Shown in pieces: positions 8,639 through 17,994 of a DNA stretch of 43,590 nt. The stretch covers positions 1-43,590 of the forward strand of contig SIHQ01000032.1 of assembly GCA_004762125.1 (NCBI GenBank), written 5' to 3'. Each line of letters opens with the position of its first letter. Position 1 is the first letter of the stretch. This DNA comes from Oceanospirillales bacterium (lineage in GTDB: Bacteria; Pseudomonadota; Gammaproteobacteria; Pseudomonadales; Endozoicomonadaceae). The notes beneath the pieces are model-generated. The model did not search any database, had not been told where the DNA came from, and saw nothing but the letters and a program-made list of their open reading frames with translations. The position numbers were made by a program, and so were the translations under genes.

Positions 8639-11017
8639 TCAGGCTGGCTCGAATAAGTGCAGAATTCGCTCACTGCAGGCAAAGCGTTTTACGCCGTATT
8701 GATTGTCAAATAACACAATAAAGCTACTGTCGCTCATCTCGATAACACGGCCTTCACCAAAAATGCTGTGCTTGAGTCGTGAGTTTTCTTTCCAGGGCAT
8801 GGATGAACCTGAAGTTTTGAATAACACTGTTCTGGCAGCACGATAGCCGGAATCTTGGCTTTTAACCGTGGCTTGCCTGCTTTTCGCCAGAATGTCCTTA
8901 CGGGAAGGGCTATTTGCTGAAAGTTTTTCGTACTCCGGGCTCAGATCTTTTAGGTAGCGACGGGATTGTTGGGTTAGACCGTGTTCCCCAAGGTAGTTTT
9001 GAAGGGGTTCAATATCCCCCGTGGCGAGTTTAAGAGCTAGCGCTTTACTGTGTTCAAGCTGCATCTCTTTCAAAAACCGGCTGACGGTCTGTTGATTGCT
9101 GTTGTTCCAGTTATGATGACCTTGCTCAAGATTACCGGGGCAACTTAACAGAATCAGTTTTTTTCGGGCTCGGGTCATAGCGACATAAAGAAGACGACGT
9201 TCTGCTTCTATATCCGTAACAGATGAACTCAGTGAATCACTTCGCTCGAATGGCCAGTATTTGGCGGTTAATCCCGGAATCATTACTGTCTCCCACTCTA
9301 GACCCTTGGCTCGATGACAGGAACTTATGATCAACTGGGCTTTGTTTTTGTTTTTCCTGCCTCGTTTTTTTCTGTCTCTCAACTGTCGGATTAACTCTAT
9401 GGCTTCTATCGATGACCTCGCTGAACCTCGCAGCCATTGAAGAAAACCATCCAGTGCCAGTAATTGTTCCTCAGTTCTCTGTTCGTTCAGGCTCATGGAC
9501 TGCAGGTTTTCTTTAAGCTCAGACCCGCGAATATAATCCTGGAGCAATTCTGCCGGAGTTTTCTGGTTACCATGAAGCTCAAGGTTATGAAGAATTTTGG
9601 CTCGGTTGTAGAGTTTCTTCCGTTGATAATCACTGATGCCAGTTAATGACTGAATACTATTAGACATAACTTTGCCAATATCCTGACTGTGCATCTGAAT
9701 ACCTGCAATGAGTTCGTTGATAACCTGAGTTTTAACGCCAAGGTGAGGGAGGATAAAGAGTTGATTCAAGCGTTTTGCCCTGCTATCAACATCCAGAAAC
9801 TGGAACTGGCCTGATGACAGTTCAAGAGCGGCTATCAGTGAGGTGATTTCCGGTCGTTCGAAGAGAGAAGGGCCTTCATTGTGGTAAGGAATACCTTCTG
9901 ATAACAGCGCTAGTTCAAGAGGAACAGCTTGAGCCCAAACCCTGACCAGAACAGCAAGGGGATCTGATGATGACGCTAGTTGCTTCTTGATGGCGTTCAG
10001 GAGAACTTTAGTTTCATCCTGATCGGATTGAATCAATGTGATTTCTGATGAAGAATTCTTCTCATGAGCAAGACAGATGACGTCTTTTCTATCCTTATTT
10101 CTGGCGATCAGATGGCTAGCAGCTAATGCGATACTGTGACCGTAGCGAAAGGTATGGGGCATGGTCAGCTGATCTACGGTGCCGGTGCTGGAAAAATCCT
10201 CTTCAAAGTGATGAAGGATATTATTGATATTGGCTCCGGCAAACTCATAGATGGTCTGGTCCGGATCTCCAACAGCAATAACTCTGGCTCTTTCTCCAGC
10301 AATCATACGCGTCAGCCAATGTTGAAGGCTTGAGGTGTCTTGGTATTCATCCACGACTATGTATTGCATCTTATTGCTGACTTTTACTAGATGCTCAGGA
10401 TGCTGTTGCAGCAATTTCACAGTGTCATAGAGCATGTCTGTGAAGGTGATTCGACGATTGTCGAGACGCCATTGCTCAAACTCGTCAAAGAGTGTGATGA
10501 AAAATTTCAGACTGTCCGGGTAGTCACTGTCAGCAAGAACAATATCGGGATCGGAAAGATTGGATTTAATCTGTTCTATATAGCTGATAGCCGCTTCTAT
10601 GTACCGTGCAGTGTCGGATTTAATCTTATCCTGCAATGTATCCGGTGCCAGCCTCAATAACAGTTCCCTAATTTTTAACTCTATTTCCTTATCGGAAAGC
10701 GGGTTGTAATCAAAGCCACTGCGAACACCCCATTGTTCCAGTCTTTTAAGGAGCCTCAGACCGGTAGAGTGGTAGGTTCTGATTTCAGGAGCAGGAAGAC
10801 CTTGTCCAGTCAGGATCTGTAATTTGGCGGTAAAGTCCAGCTGGGCCGATTTGTTAAACATCATGACCATTACTCGTCTGGGGTCATTACCTGTAGACAG
10901 AAGATTGAGAATCAGGTGCGCCAGAGTGGTCGTTTTTCCCGATCCGGCAACGGCAATACAAAGGGCATGATCGTCGCAGTGACGGGCAACTTTCAGCTGG
11001 TGATCAGTCAGATCCAT
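8639..11017 (-). CDS. UvrD/Rep-type superfamily 1 DNA helicase
   Basis: A 792-residue ATP-dependent helicase. Motif I (Walker A) is AVAGSGKTTTLAH near residue 22, motif II is YIVVDEYQDTS, motif III is AVGDPDQTIYEFAGA, and motif VI is RRLLYVAMTRARKKL. The C-terminus (FGEGRVIEMSDSSFIVLFDN) resembles the Tudor-like end of UvrD/PcrA. The protein is more distant from UvrD and Rep than orthologues of those usually are, so I give no gene name. It is transcribed alone, upstream of and in the same direction as the nap operon. Roles in repair or replication restart are inferred from the family. The ATG at 11017 has only a weak ribosome site. Confidence 0.9.
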   Translation of the reverse strand: MDLTDHQLKVARHCDDHALCIAVAGSGKTTTLAHLILNLLSTGNDPRRVMVMMFNKSAQLDFTAKLQILTGQGLPAPEIRTYHSTGLRLLKRLEQWGVRSGFDYNPLSDKEIELKIRELLLRLAPDTLQDKIKSDTARYIEAAISYIEQIKSNLSDPDIVLADSDYPDSLKFFITLFDEFEQWRLDNRRITFTDMLYDTVKLLQQHPEHLVKVSNKMQYIVVDEYQDTSSLQHWLTRMIAGERARVIAVGDPDQTIYEFAGANINNILHHFEEDFSSTGTVDQLTMPHTFRYGHSIALAASHLIARNKDRKDVICLAHEKNSSSEITLIQSDQDETKVLLNAIKKQLASSSDPLAVLVRVWAQAVPLELALLSEGIPYHNEGPSLFERPEITSLIAALELSSGQFQFLDVDSRAKRLNQLFILPHLGVKTQVINELIAGIQMHSQDIGKVMSNSIQSLTGISDYQRKKLYNRAKILHNLELHGNQKTPAELLQDYIRGSELKENLQSMSLNEQRTEEQLLALDGFLQWLRGSARSSIEAIELIRQLRDRKKRGRKNKNKAQLIISSCHRAKGLEWETVMIPGLTAKYWPFERSDSLSSSVTDIEAERRLLYVAMTRARKKLILLSCPGNLEQGHHNWNNSNQQTVSRFLKEMQLEHSKALALKLATGDIEPLQNYLGEHGLTQQSRRYLKDLSPEYEKLSANSPSRKDILAKSRQATVKSQDSGYRAARTVLFKTSGSSMPWKENSRLKHSIFGEGRVIEMSDSSFIVLFDNQYGVKRFACSERILHLFEPA

Positions 11018-11480
11018 GGCTTTTAAACAAATTTTAAGATAGAAAGGTAATTATTTTAACAATTTTGAAATGTTTTTTTCTCGTAATTATACAGTTTTTT
11101 TACTTCAAAAAACGACAGTTGACGTTGTGCAAAAAACTGTAGAAATGTCTGGAATTATGAATAAATATGTGGGTAACTGTTAGGATATGTCAGCTTTATT
11201 TTTGATCGCCAAATGATGTAATAATTGGCTGGAAACATTGAGTTGTCTGACTAAAATCTGCGATAGAACCTATTTCTGTTGGCTCTTGACCCGATCATTA
11301 CAAAAAAGAACTTTATGCAAAATTGCTAACACTGCAGGTATAATCGCTTACGAAATCAACAATTGTCCTGGATCAAAAAAAGTATACTCTGTGGTCAAAT
11401 GTGCGGTGATTACCTTCTTTGAAAATTAATTTGCATAAGTATAATGCCCACGAAATAAAATTTTTTAGGTGATGAAATCC
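11018..11480. other. AT-rich divergent intergenic region with an inverted repeat
   Basis: This stretch separates the helicase from the nucleoside transporter and must hold both promoters. ACAGTTTTTT (11091-11100) and AAAAAACTGT (11131-11140) are perfect inverted repeats 30 bases apart, and a second, shorter pairing (GTTTTTT with AAAAAAC at 11107-11113) competes for the left arm. I see no convincing gene here. CRP sites are common before nucleoside transporters, but I found no clear TGTGA-N6-TCACA. Confidence 0.4.
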
Positions 11481-12734
11481 ATGTCCATACTGATGAGTCT
11501 GGTTGGGGTTGCAGCTCTGCTGAGTATTGCACTCCTGCTGTCTGATAACCGGAAGGCGATCAATGTTCGTACCGTTGGTGGTGCGTTTGCCATTCAGGCG
11601 CTTGTTTGTGCCTTCGTTATTTATGTGCCTGCAGGCCAGAGTGTTCTGGAAGGGATGACCAATGTCGTTAACTCCATTATGCAGAGTGCCCAAACCGGTA
11701 TGGGCTTCCTGTTCGGTGGCCTGGCTACTTTTCAGGTTGGCTTTATCTTCGCAGTTAACGTTCTGACCGTTATTATCTTCTTTGCTTCTCTGGTGTCTGT
11801 TCTGTACTACTTGGGAATCATGCAGTTCTTCGTTAAAATTATCGGTGGTGGATTGCAGAAAGCACTGGGTACCAGTCGTACAGAATCACTGTCTGCTGCT
11901 GGTAACATCTTCCTGGGTCAAACTGAAGCACCTCTTCTGGTTAAACCTTACATTGCGCGCATGACCAATTCCGAGCTGTTTGCCGTAATGGTAGGTGGAC
12001 TGGCGTCCGTTGCCGGCGCAGTAATGGTGGGTTACGCCAGTATGGGCGTTGAACTGAAATATCTGATTGCTGCCAGCTTTATGGCTGCACCGGGTGGACT
12101 GTTGATGGCCAAGATCATTAAGCCTGAGACTGAAACGCCTGATGAAAGCGATGTTGAAGAAACAGCGGAAGACAAGCCGGCTAACGTTATCGATGCTGCT
12201 GCACAAGGTGCTGCAAGCGGTATGAAACTGGCTGCCATGATTGGTGCCATGTTGCTGGCCTTCATCTCCCTGATTGCTTTGGGTAACGATTTCCTGAGCT
12301 GGGTAGGTGGCTGGTTCGGTATGCCTCAGCTAACTCTTGAACTGATCCTGGGGTATGTTTTCTCTCCTCTGGCTTTTGTGATTGGTGTGCCATGGTCTGA
12401 AGCACTGGCTGCTGGTTCTCTATTGGGTCAGAAAGTCGTTGTTAACGAATTCATTGCTTTCGGTAATCTGGCAAATCACATTGACGCTGTCAAGGCTGCT
12501 GAAGCCGGTGTTGTGGTTCTGTCCGACCATACTCAGGCAATCATGACTTTCGCTCTCTGTGGCTTTGCTAACCTGTCTTCCATTGCTATTTTGCTGGGTG
12601 GTTTGGGTTCTCTGGCTCCTAGCCGTCGTCAGGATATCGCACGTTTCGGTATGAAAGCCGTTGCTGCGGGTACTCTGTCTAACTTGATGAGTGCGACCCT
12701 GGCTGGCCTGTTTATCTCTCTGGCTGCTTTGTAA
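11481..12734 (+). CDS. nupC: Concentrative nucleoside transporter (CNT/NupC family)
   Basis: An inner-membrane proton- or sodium-driven importer of nucleosides. The protein is hydrophobic throughout, and carries the CNT signatures GQTEAPLLVKPYIARMTNSE and a following GGLASVAGAVMVGYASMG. Later VVNEFIAFGNL and CGFANLSSIAILLGGLG match the second half of the fold. The ATG at 11481 is 8 bases after AGGTGA (417 residues); GTG 11469 and ATG 11472 are in frame but too close to that site. The gene is followed by a strong terminator and appears to be a single-gene unit. Whether the substrate range is that of NupC or NupX cannot be told, so the symbol is provisional. Confidence 0.9.
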   Translation: MSILMSLVGVAALLSIALLLSDNRKAINVRTVGGAFAIQALVCAFVIYVPAGQSVLEGMTNVVNSIMQSAQTGMGFLFGGLATFQVGFIFAVNVLTVIIFFASLVSVLYYLGIMQFFVKIIGGGLQKALGTSRTESLSAAGNIFLGQTEAPLLVKPYIARMTNSELFAVMVGGLASVAGAVMVGYASMGVELKYLIAASFMAAPGGLLMAKIIKPETETPDESDVEETAEDKPANVIDAAAQGAASGMKLAAMIGAMLLAFISLIALGNDFLSWVGGWFGMPQLTLELILGYVFSPLAFVIGVPWSEALAAGSLLGQKVVVNEFIAFGNLANHIDAVKAAEAGVVVLSDHTQAIMTFALCGFANLSSIAILLGGLGSLAPSRRQDIARFGMKAVAAGTLSNLMSATLAGLFISLAAL

Positions 12735-12755
12735 TAAAATCCTGTTTACAGGTTG

Positions 12756-12784
12756 AAAGGGCGAGTCTATGACTCGCCCTTTTT
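12756..12784 (+). terminator. Rho-independent terminator of the nucleoside transporter gene
   Basis: GGGCGAGTC (12759-12767) pairs with GACTCGCCC (12771-12779) around TAT, followed by TTTTT. Flanking AAA and TTT extend the stem. A textbook terminator. Confidence 0.93.
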
Positions 12785-12868
12785 ATATCTACCCTTCTTG
12801 ATTTTCTCTCCTTTTCTCTACAATCATCTATATTTCTTCAGTTGTAACTACTCGAAGGATTTTTAAAA

Positions 12869-13036
12869 ATGGCAGAAGTTCTGTTAGCCATGGTCTCTGG
12901 CCTGATGGTTGGGCTGCTGTTCAGTGCACTTAAGCTGCCGATCCCGGCCCCGCCAGTACTACCTGGTGTTATGGGGATATTTGGAGTCTATCTGGGCAGT
13001 ATTGCTTATCACGAGATAATTAAGTTTTTCCATTAG
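12869..13036 (+). CDS. XapX-domain small membrane protein (55 aa)
   Basis: A short gene starting at ATG 12869, nine bases after AAGGA, and ending at TAG 13036. It has two hydrophobic segments (about residues 4-20 and 30-50) around the motif LKLPIPAPPVLPGVMGIFG, which is typical of the XapX/DUF1427 family of two-helix membrane proteins. The function of that family is not established. It lies alone between the nucleoside transporter terminator and the glycosyltransferase. It is in the same direction as both, but the terminator at 12784 suggests its own promoter. Confidence 0.85.
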   Translation: MAEVLLAMVSGLMVGLLFSALKLPIPAPPVLPGVMGIFGVYLGSIAYHEIIKFFH

Positions 13037-13201
13037 GAAGTACGTTCTTGAAGATGACTTGCTGTTCCATAGTGTTTATCTTCAGTAAATAGCTTGCTCA
13101 TAATCTCTGTATAAATATGTGAATCATGTTAAAGGCACATCAATCCCCCCCTGAATACATAGAGATTATGAACAGGTTTTAATGCAGCTGAATAAGTGGT
13201 C

Positions 13202-13229
13202 ATGGATTAGGAGGTGATGGATTAGGAGG
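13202..13229 (+). promoter_or_regulatory. Duplicated Shine-Dalgarno block before the glycosyltransferase gene
   Basis: A 13-base unit, ATGGATTAGGAGG, occurs twice (13202-13214 and 13217-13229) with TG between. The second AGGAGG lies 6 bases before GTG 13236, fixing that unusual start. Each unit also contains a two-codon mini-frame, ATG GAT TAG. It may tune translation, or be only a small tandem duplication. Confidence 0.7.
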
Positions 13230-13235
13230 ACAAAG

Positions 13236-14729
13236 GTGCAAAATTGGATGCAGGGAATAGCGTGGTTTATTGTACTGCCTGTGTTGACCATTCATTGGTT
13301 GATGGCTCCGCTGGTGGACTTGGGTGTTGATGAAGCCCATTACGGCCTTTATGCCCTTTACCCTGCGCTGAGTTACTTCGATCACCCTCCCATGGTGGGC
13401 TGGCTGCAATTGCTGGTTCAACCTTTTGGCTATACCGAATTTACTTTGCGACTGATCCCTTCATTGCTTCTCGCTCTGTCTTCCTGGTTAGCGTGGCGCG
13501 TGGCCATGCGACTGTTTCCTGATGGGCATAAAGCTCGAGGCCTGATTGCAGTTATCCTGATCAACAGCGCCCCCATGTTACAAATTATGGGCTGGGGTCT
13601 GGTACCTGATCTTCCACTGATGGTCTTTGCTCTCCTGACCGTGGAACTTGTTTATAAGATCCATCTGTCGAACCATTTAAGGCACTGGTTGCTGCTCGGT
13701 CTGGTGTTGGGTTTGGCAGGGCTTAGTAAATACACGGCGGTATTTCTGCCTGTAGGCTTGTTGATGTTTATGTGCCACTTCCATGGGTTGAGATGGTTGA
13801 AGCAGCCAGCACTCTGGTTAGCAGGAATAGTTTCACTGGTCGTAATCTCTCCTGTATTGATCTGGAATGCTGAACATGACTGGGTTTCATTTAATTATCA
13901 GCTAAATAGAGGCGTAGGGCTGGATGAATGGAGCTTTCAGGAAGCGTTGGTCATGCAGCTGGCTCAGGCCATTATCTATTCATTTCTGGCTTATATTGCT
14001 GTTGTCTGTGCAACCCTCAGTGTAATAAAAGGAGTAGTGGGAAGTGCGATGGGAAAAGGGAGGGAGATATTCGATAATGCCGGACAATGGCTGATTATCT
14101 ATTCTGCCTGGCCCGCTATGCTGGTGATCAGCTGGTCTGCAGGCCGTGACACTATTCTTCCGAACTGGCCAGCTATGTGTTGGGCGCTTTTTGCACCGCT
14201 ATCAGCCAATTGGATCTGTGATAATTGGCATAAACTCTGGCTAAGAATCGTAGCAGCGGGCTCTACTGTTTTCGCTGTAGCTCTCATAATATTTGTTTTC
14301 TGGGTATTGGCCTTTAAGCCTTTGGCGAAAGTCCCATTTATGGCTTCGGCATTGAGGGATTTTACCGGTTGGCAGCAAGCTGCTGAACGAGCCGTTGAAT
14401 TAAAGGAACAATGGCAGAAGGAAATTAATCAGCCTGTCATACTGTTTTCCGGAAACTGGTCCAGAGCCAGTCGAATTGCCTGGTACGCACACCCGATACC
14501 GCTGCAGTTACTCTCTGATCGAGTAACTCAATTCGATTTCTGGTTTGGTAGGCCCGATAAAAATACTCGTGGTGTTCTCGTGATGGATAACAAAAACATT
14601 CCTGAATCTGGTCGTATAAAAAGAGAGGGGTTCGACTGTCAGCTGGTGGATCATACCAGCGCTATTATCGAAGGTATCGAAGTCAATAATTTTCAATTTT
14701 TCCGCTGTCACTGGCCTAGTGACAGTTAA
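13236..14729 (+). CDS. Membrane glycosyltransferase of the ArnT/PMT type (GT39/GT83-like)
   Basis: A polytopic inner-membrane enzyme expected to move a sugar from a polyprenyl-phosphate donor to a periplasmic acceptor such as lipid A, a glycan or a protein. After the first helix comes DLGVDEAHYGLYA and then LSYFDHPPMVGWLQ; the acidic pair DE and the YFDHPP motif are the hallmarks of this superfamily. About 8-10 hydrophobic segments follow up to residue 390, then a soluble C-terminal domain (about 110 residues). The length of 497 is normal. The start is GTG 13236. It is a single gene; no lipid A or polysaccharide genes lie beside it, so the acceptor is unknown. Confidence 0.87.
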   Translation: MQNWMQGIAWFIVLPVLTIHWLMAPLVDLGVDEAHYGLYALYPALSYFDHPPMVGWLQLLVQPFGYTEFTLRLIPSLLLALSSWLAWRVAMRLFPDGHKARGLIAVILINSAPMLQIMGWGLVPDLPLMVFALLTVELVYKIHLSNHLRHWLLLGLVLGLAGLSKYTAVFLPVGLLMFMCHFHGLRWLKQPALWLAGIVSLVVISPVLIWNAEHDWVSFNYQLNRGVGLDEWSFQEALVMQLAQAIIYSFLAYIAVVCATLSVIKGVVGSAMGKGREIFDNAGQWLIIYSAWPAMLVISWSAGRDTILPNWPAMCWALFAPLSANWICDNWHKLWLRIVAAGSTVFAVALIIFVFWVLAFKPLAKVPFMASALRDFTGWQQAAERAVELKEQWQKEINQPVILFSGNWSRASRIAWYAHPIPLQLLSDRVTQFDFWFGRPDKNTRGVLVMDNKNIPESGRIKREGFDCQLVDHTSAIIEGIEVNNFQFFRCHWPSDS

Positions 14730-15187
14730 ATAAATCTGGTTCAGACTTGATGCTAAGGTCAATAAATCATAGTAGGAAGATTGTGAAAGTTGCCGCTTGT
14801 ATTTGAAAATAATTCGAGACAGGTAACTTTATTTTCATACAGTGTTTGTATATTTAATATATGATTTTTCTTTTCAATATTTGAAAAACTCATTTTACCA
14901 CTTAATCCCAATTACGTTAGAAACAAATGCTTTGTAGTTGTTGCAATAGACGACTTGTAAGATTTTAAAACCATTATTCTGTGTTTAGTTTTTAGTCATC
15001 AGTGTCCTCGTCAAGCCTGAGATACAGAAGTTTTTGTGTAACAGGTTGAAGAAAAGTGGCAATCAGGTAAATCAGGCTATATGGAACTTTTTACCCAAAT
15101 AACTATCGAAGGAAAGATAACCATCGAAAAAGATAAAATATTTACCGCACAAGGTGTGCATAAAACTAGTTAAGGAGTAGATGAATT
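14730..15187. other. AT-rich intergenic stretch with a possible gene remnant
   Basis: There is no clear terminator or complete gene. A frame open from 15042 to the TAA at 15173 reads protein-like (with an ATG at 15081 beginning MELFTQITIEGKITIEKDKI) and ends just before the AAGGAG at 15172-15177 that serves the next gene. It could be a 30-residue leader peptide or the tail of a lost gene. The drop in GC begins here and continues through the next gene. Confidence 0.3.
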
Positions 15188-16468
15188 ATGAATAATTTTC
15201 TTTTTAAACAGCACCTTAAAACCGAAACTCTTGTAGCGAACCTTATTATTTGTCTCAGTGTATTTGTGTTGGCTGGCTTTGGTCACGCTGATGGCTTCAG
15301 GTATCCTGATATTATGGAAGTTTTGGCTTCAGAAGATGATAACAGACATCTTTATGATATGAATCGAATTGTCGAGCAGCCTTCCGGAGAAGGCTCAGTC
15401 ACATTTCTTGAATTTATAAAAACAGAGCCTTCCAAAGATAATAAATCGTTCTCCATTCGTTATCCTGATAATTTTATTGTAACTGTGACTCAGATATTTG
15501 AAGGTAAGTCGGGTTATAACATTACCTATAAGGATTTGGTTAGTGGAAATACCAGAAAGTGTGATTTCGTTCCTGATGAGTCTTCTTATGGCGTTAAACG
15601 TCCAGTTTATATTGAATTTACACCTGAGTACGAAGCTCTTCTAGCTGATCTCATCAGTGGTATCGACTCAATTTCTGATTTCATACTTATAAATCCCATA
15701 TACACATGCCAGTTGCTCAAAGAACCAGTGAGCAAGCCAATGATGAACCTTCAAAACCTCCTCTATAGCTCCTCTCTTATGGGAGAAACTGTTGATATAG
15801 ATATTCTATCTAAGATACTGATTTCCGAACCACCCTCTGTGACAAGTCATTTTATTGTTAAACAGATGTCCACAGTGTTTGCTAAAGCTTACAGTGATTT
15901 CAAAGAGGGTAAATTAAGTGAAGAAGTTTTCAACCAGCAGCATGTTTATCGTTTTCTTGATGAGTTGATGAGGCGCGACTCTGCACGCTATGTCACAGCA
16001 GTAAAGAGTATACACAGGATCTATAGCTTACAGCTCTATAGCTATAGCTCTGAAGGTATTGAAAGAACCGATTTTTTTAAAAAATCTTACTCTACGGGAT
16101 TAGTGGGGCATAATCCTTTTGATAATTTTACTGAAGATAATCTGTTTTCGCTAGCTCAAAAGTTTGGTTATTCATATACTGATTATGACAAATTTAATGA
16201 GACAGCTGTGGTAATTAAAGAATTATATCAGCAAGGTATATTGACAAAATCAAATTACAAAAGCTGGATATTACTATTCCATCCAGATAAGAGAAAACGA
16301 TTCAAGAGTGACGATGAGAATATGGACAGCCTTAGGGAATCTGTTCAAAAAAATCATGAAAAATACAAAATGCTGGAAAAACAAGGGGGAGATTTTTCAG
16401 ATATCATCGGGGAAGCTTATAAAGAAGATTTCATGAATGTGTATTTGTATAAACGAGTACAGAATTGA
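15188..16468 (+). CDS. Exported protein of unknown function with a possible C-terminal J-domain
   Basis: 426 residues. The N-terminus has a signal peptide or anchor (VANLIICLSVFVLAGFGHAD, residues about 17-36). The middle part matches nothing I know. The last 110 residues resemble a DnaJ domain in layout: FSLAQKFGYSYTDYDKFNE recalls the start of helix I, then a helix, then LLFHPDKRKRF with the HPD tripeptide at 365-367, then an alpha-helical tail with KNHEKYKMLEKQ. HPD is the residue set that contacts DnaK in real J-domains. If the protein is exported, DnaK of the same cell would not be its partner, which is odd. Its AT-rich codon use differs from neighbouring genes and points to horizontal transfer. 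ATG 15188 is 10 bases after AAGGAG. Confidence 0.7.
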   Translation: MNNFLFKQHLKTETLVANLIICLSVFVLAGFGHADGFRYPDIMEVLASEDDNRHLYDMNRIVEQPSGEGSVTFLEFIKTEPSKDNKSFSIRYPDNFIVTVTQIFEGKSGYNITYKDLVSGNTRKCDFVPDESSYGVKRPVYIEFTPEYEALLADLISGIDSISDFILINPIYTCQLLKEPVSKPMMNLQNLLYSSSLMGETVDIDILSKILISEPPSVTSHFIVKQMSTVFAKAYSDFKEGKLSEEVFNQQHVYRFLDELMRRDSARYVTAVKSIHRIYSLQLYSYSSEGIERTDFFKKSYSTGLVGHNPFDNFTEDNLFSLAQKFGYSYTDYDKFNETAVVIKELYQQGILTKSNYKSWILLFHPDKRKRFKSDDENMDSLRESVQKNHEKYKMLEKQGGDFSDIIGEAYKEDFMNVYLYKRVQN

Positions 16469-16533
16469 ATTCTTCAGGGCAGTATTCAATTGCCTGAGAG
16501 TGTAGGAACAATCTTCTCTCCAGCGACCTATTG

Positions 16534-16553
16534 GGTACCGTTTAAACGGTGCC
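16534..16553. repeat. Near-perfect 20-base palindrome after the J-like gene
   Basis: GGTACCGTTT is followed directly by AAACGGTGCC, its reverse complement apart from one G-T pair. It could be an operator-like site or a tight hairpin; no T run follows directly on the plus strand (GGATATTTT comes next). Confidence 0.5.
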
Positions 16554-16607
16554 GGATATTTTGATTTTCTATACCAGAAGAAACTGATTGAAGCCTTTTT
16601 AATGAAC

Positions 16608-16629
16608 GCAGGCTGAAACAACAGCCTGC
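16608..16629. terminator. Stem-loop downstream of fabV, terminator candidate
   Basis: GCAGGCTG (16608-16615) pairs with CAGCCTGC (16622-16629) around AAACAA. It lies 16 bases after the fabV stop, between convergent genes. On the minus strand it is followed by GTTCATTAAAAA, not a T run, so it may work poorly or only block RNA decay. Confidence 0.45.
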
Positions 16630-16644
16630 TGCCTCATACATTAT

Positions 16645-17847
16645 TTAAATATCAATCACATCAAACGGTACTAAGGTGTTTACGTCAGCTTCATAGTCAA
16701 TACCGTCCAACCCAAAGCCGAACAGTTTCAAAAAGTCTTCCTTGTACTCACGGTAGTCTGTGAGTTCAGTCAGATTTTCGTTGGTCAGTTGCGGCCAGAT
16801 ATCACGACAGTGTTTTTGGATATCTTCACGGAGTTCAAGGTCATCCAGTCGTAGGCGGTTCTGATCGTCAGTGGCCGGTGCAGCGCCGTCTTTCTGGTAC
16901 AGCCGCTCACGGAACATGCGGTTGATCTGTTCGATACAACCTTCATGGACACCTTCTTCACGCATCTTCTTAAAGGCCATGGCGATATACAATGGCATTA
17001 CCGGGATAGCGGAGCTGGCTTGAGTAACAACGCTTTTCAAAACGGCAATATTGGCTGAACCATTAATGTCTTTCAATTGGCTGTCAATGTCGTGAGCCGC
17101 GCGATCCAGATCTTTTTTGGCTTCACCCAGAGCGCCATTCCAATAAATAGGCCAGGTGATCTCAGTACCAATGTAGCTATAGGCGACAGACTTACAGCCT
17201 TCTGCCAATACGCCAGCGTCTTTCAATGCTGAGATCCACAGTTTCCAATCCTGCCCACCCATTACGGTAACAGTGGCGTCAACTTCTTCCTGGGTAGCAG
17301 GTTCTACAGTGGCTTCGAACAGAGTGTCTTTGGTGGTATCCACTGCTGTTGCTGTGTAGGTGTCGCCCATTGGCTTCAATACAGAGCGAATAACTTCACC
17401 GGTGTCGGGTAGTTTACGAACTGGAGAGGCCAGGGAGTAAACAACCATATCGATCTGGCCAAGGTCTTCCTTGATCAGGTTAATGGTTTTGCTACGAGCT
17501 TCATGACTGAAAGCATCACCATTAAGACTTTTTGCATACAGACCGGCTTCATGGGCCAGCTTGTCAAAAGAGGCGGCGTTGTGCCAACCAGCCGTGCCCG
17601 ATTTTTTCTCGGTGGCTGGTTTTTCAAAGAAAACACCAATAGTCGCTGCGCCGGAACCAAAAGCAGCCGTCACTCTGGAGGCCATTCCATAACCACTGGA
17701 AGAACCAATGACCAGAACTCTCTTTGGGCCATCGGTGATTTCACCCTGGGCCTGGGTAGTGGCAATCTGTTCCTTGATGTTTTTTTCACAGCCTTCCGGG
17801 TGAGTGGTCGTGCAGATAAAACCGCGAATCCTTGGCTTGATGATCAT
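16645..17847 (-). CDS. fabV: Trans-2-enoyl-ACP/CoA reductase FabV
   Basis: FabV catalyses the last step of each fatty-acid elongation cycle, NADH-dependent reduction of the enoyl thioester, and resists triclosan in other bacteria. The 400-residue protein starts [20 protein letters not shown], the usual FabV beginning; GGAG precedes ATG 17847. The open frame extends to 17907 but adds only an unlikely 20 residues. The nucleotide-binding loop is [14 protein letters not shown], and the Tyr-X8-Lys active site is Tyr235 and Lys244 ([10 protein letters not shown]), at the same numbers reported for characterised FabV. It converges on the J-like gene and lies next to a regulator gene on the same strand, 147 bases downstream of it. 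I see no fabI in the window. Confidence 0.96.
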   Translation of the reverse strand: MIIKPRIRGFICTTTHPEGCEKNIKEQIATTQAQGEITDGPKRVLVIGSSSGYGMASRVTAAFGSGAATIGVFFEKPATEKKSGTAGWHNAASFDKLAHEAGLYAKSLNGDAFSHEARSKTINLIKEDLGQIDMVVYSLASPVRKLPDTGEVIRSVLKPMGDTYTATAVDTTKDTLFEATVEPATQEEVDATVTVMGGQDWKLWISALKDAGVLAEGCKSVAYSYIGTEITWPIYWNGALGEAKKDLDRAAHDIDSQLKDINGSANIAVLKSVVTQASSAIPVMPLYIAMAFKKMREEGVHEGCIEQINRMFRERLYQKDGAAPATDDQNRLRLDDLELREDIQKHCRDIWPQLTNENLTELTDYREYKEDFLKLFGFGLDGIDYEADVNTLVPFDVIDI

Positions 17848-17994
17848 CTCTAGCTCCAGAAAGTAATAGGGGTTATGGGCAAGGCCCTGGAAAAGAAGAG
17901 AGCCCATAAAAATTCAAAGGCAAAGCTTATTCAAAAAACAGTCCGGTATAAAGCGGGCAGGGTAGTGAATCAGTGAGTATATTGAAACGAAATG

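Noticed and set aside
17848-17907. N-terminal extension of FabV
   Set aside because: Known FabV proteins begin MIIKPR and Tyr235/Lys244 numbering fits only that start.
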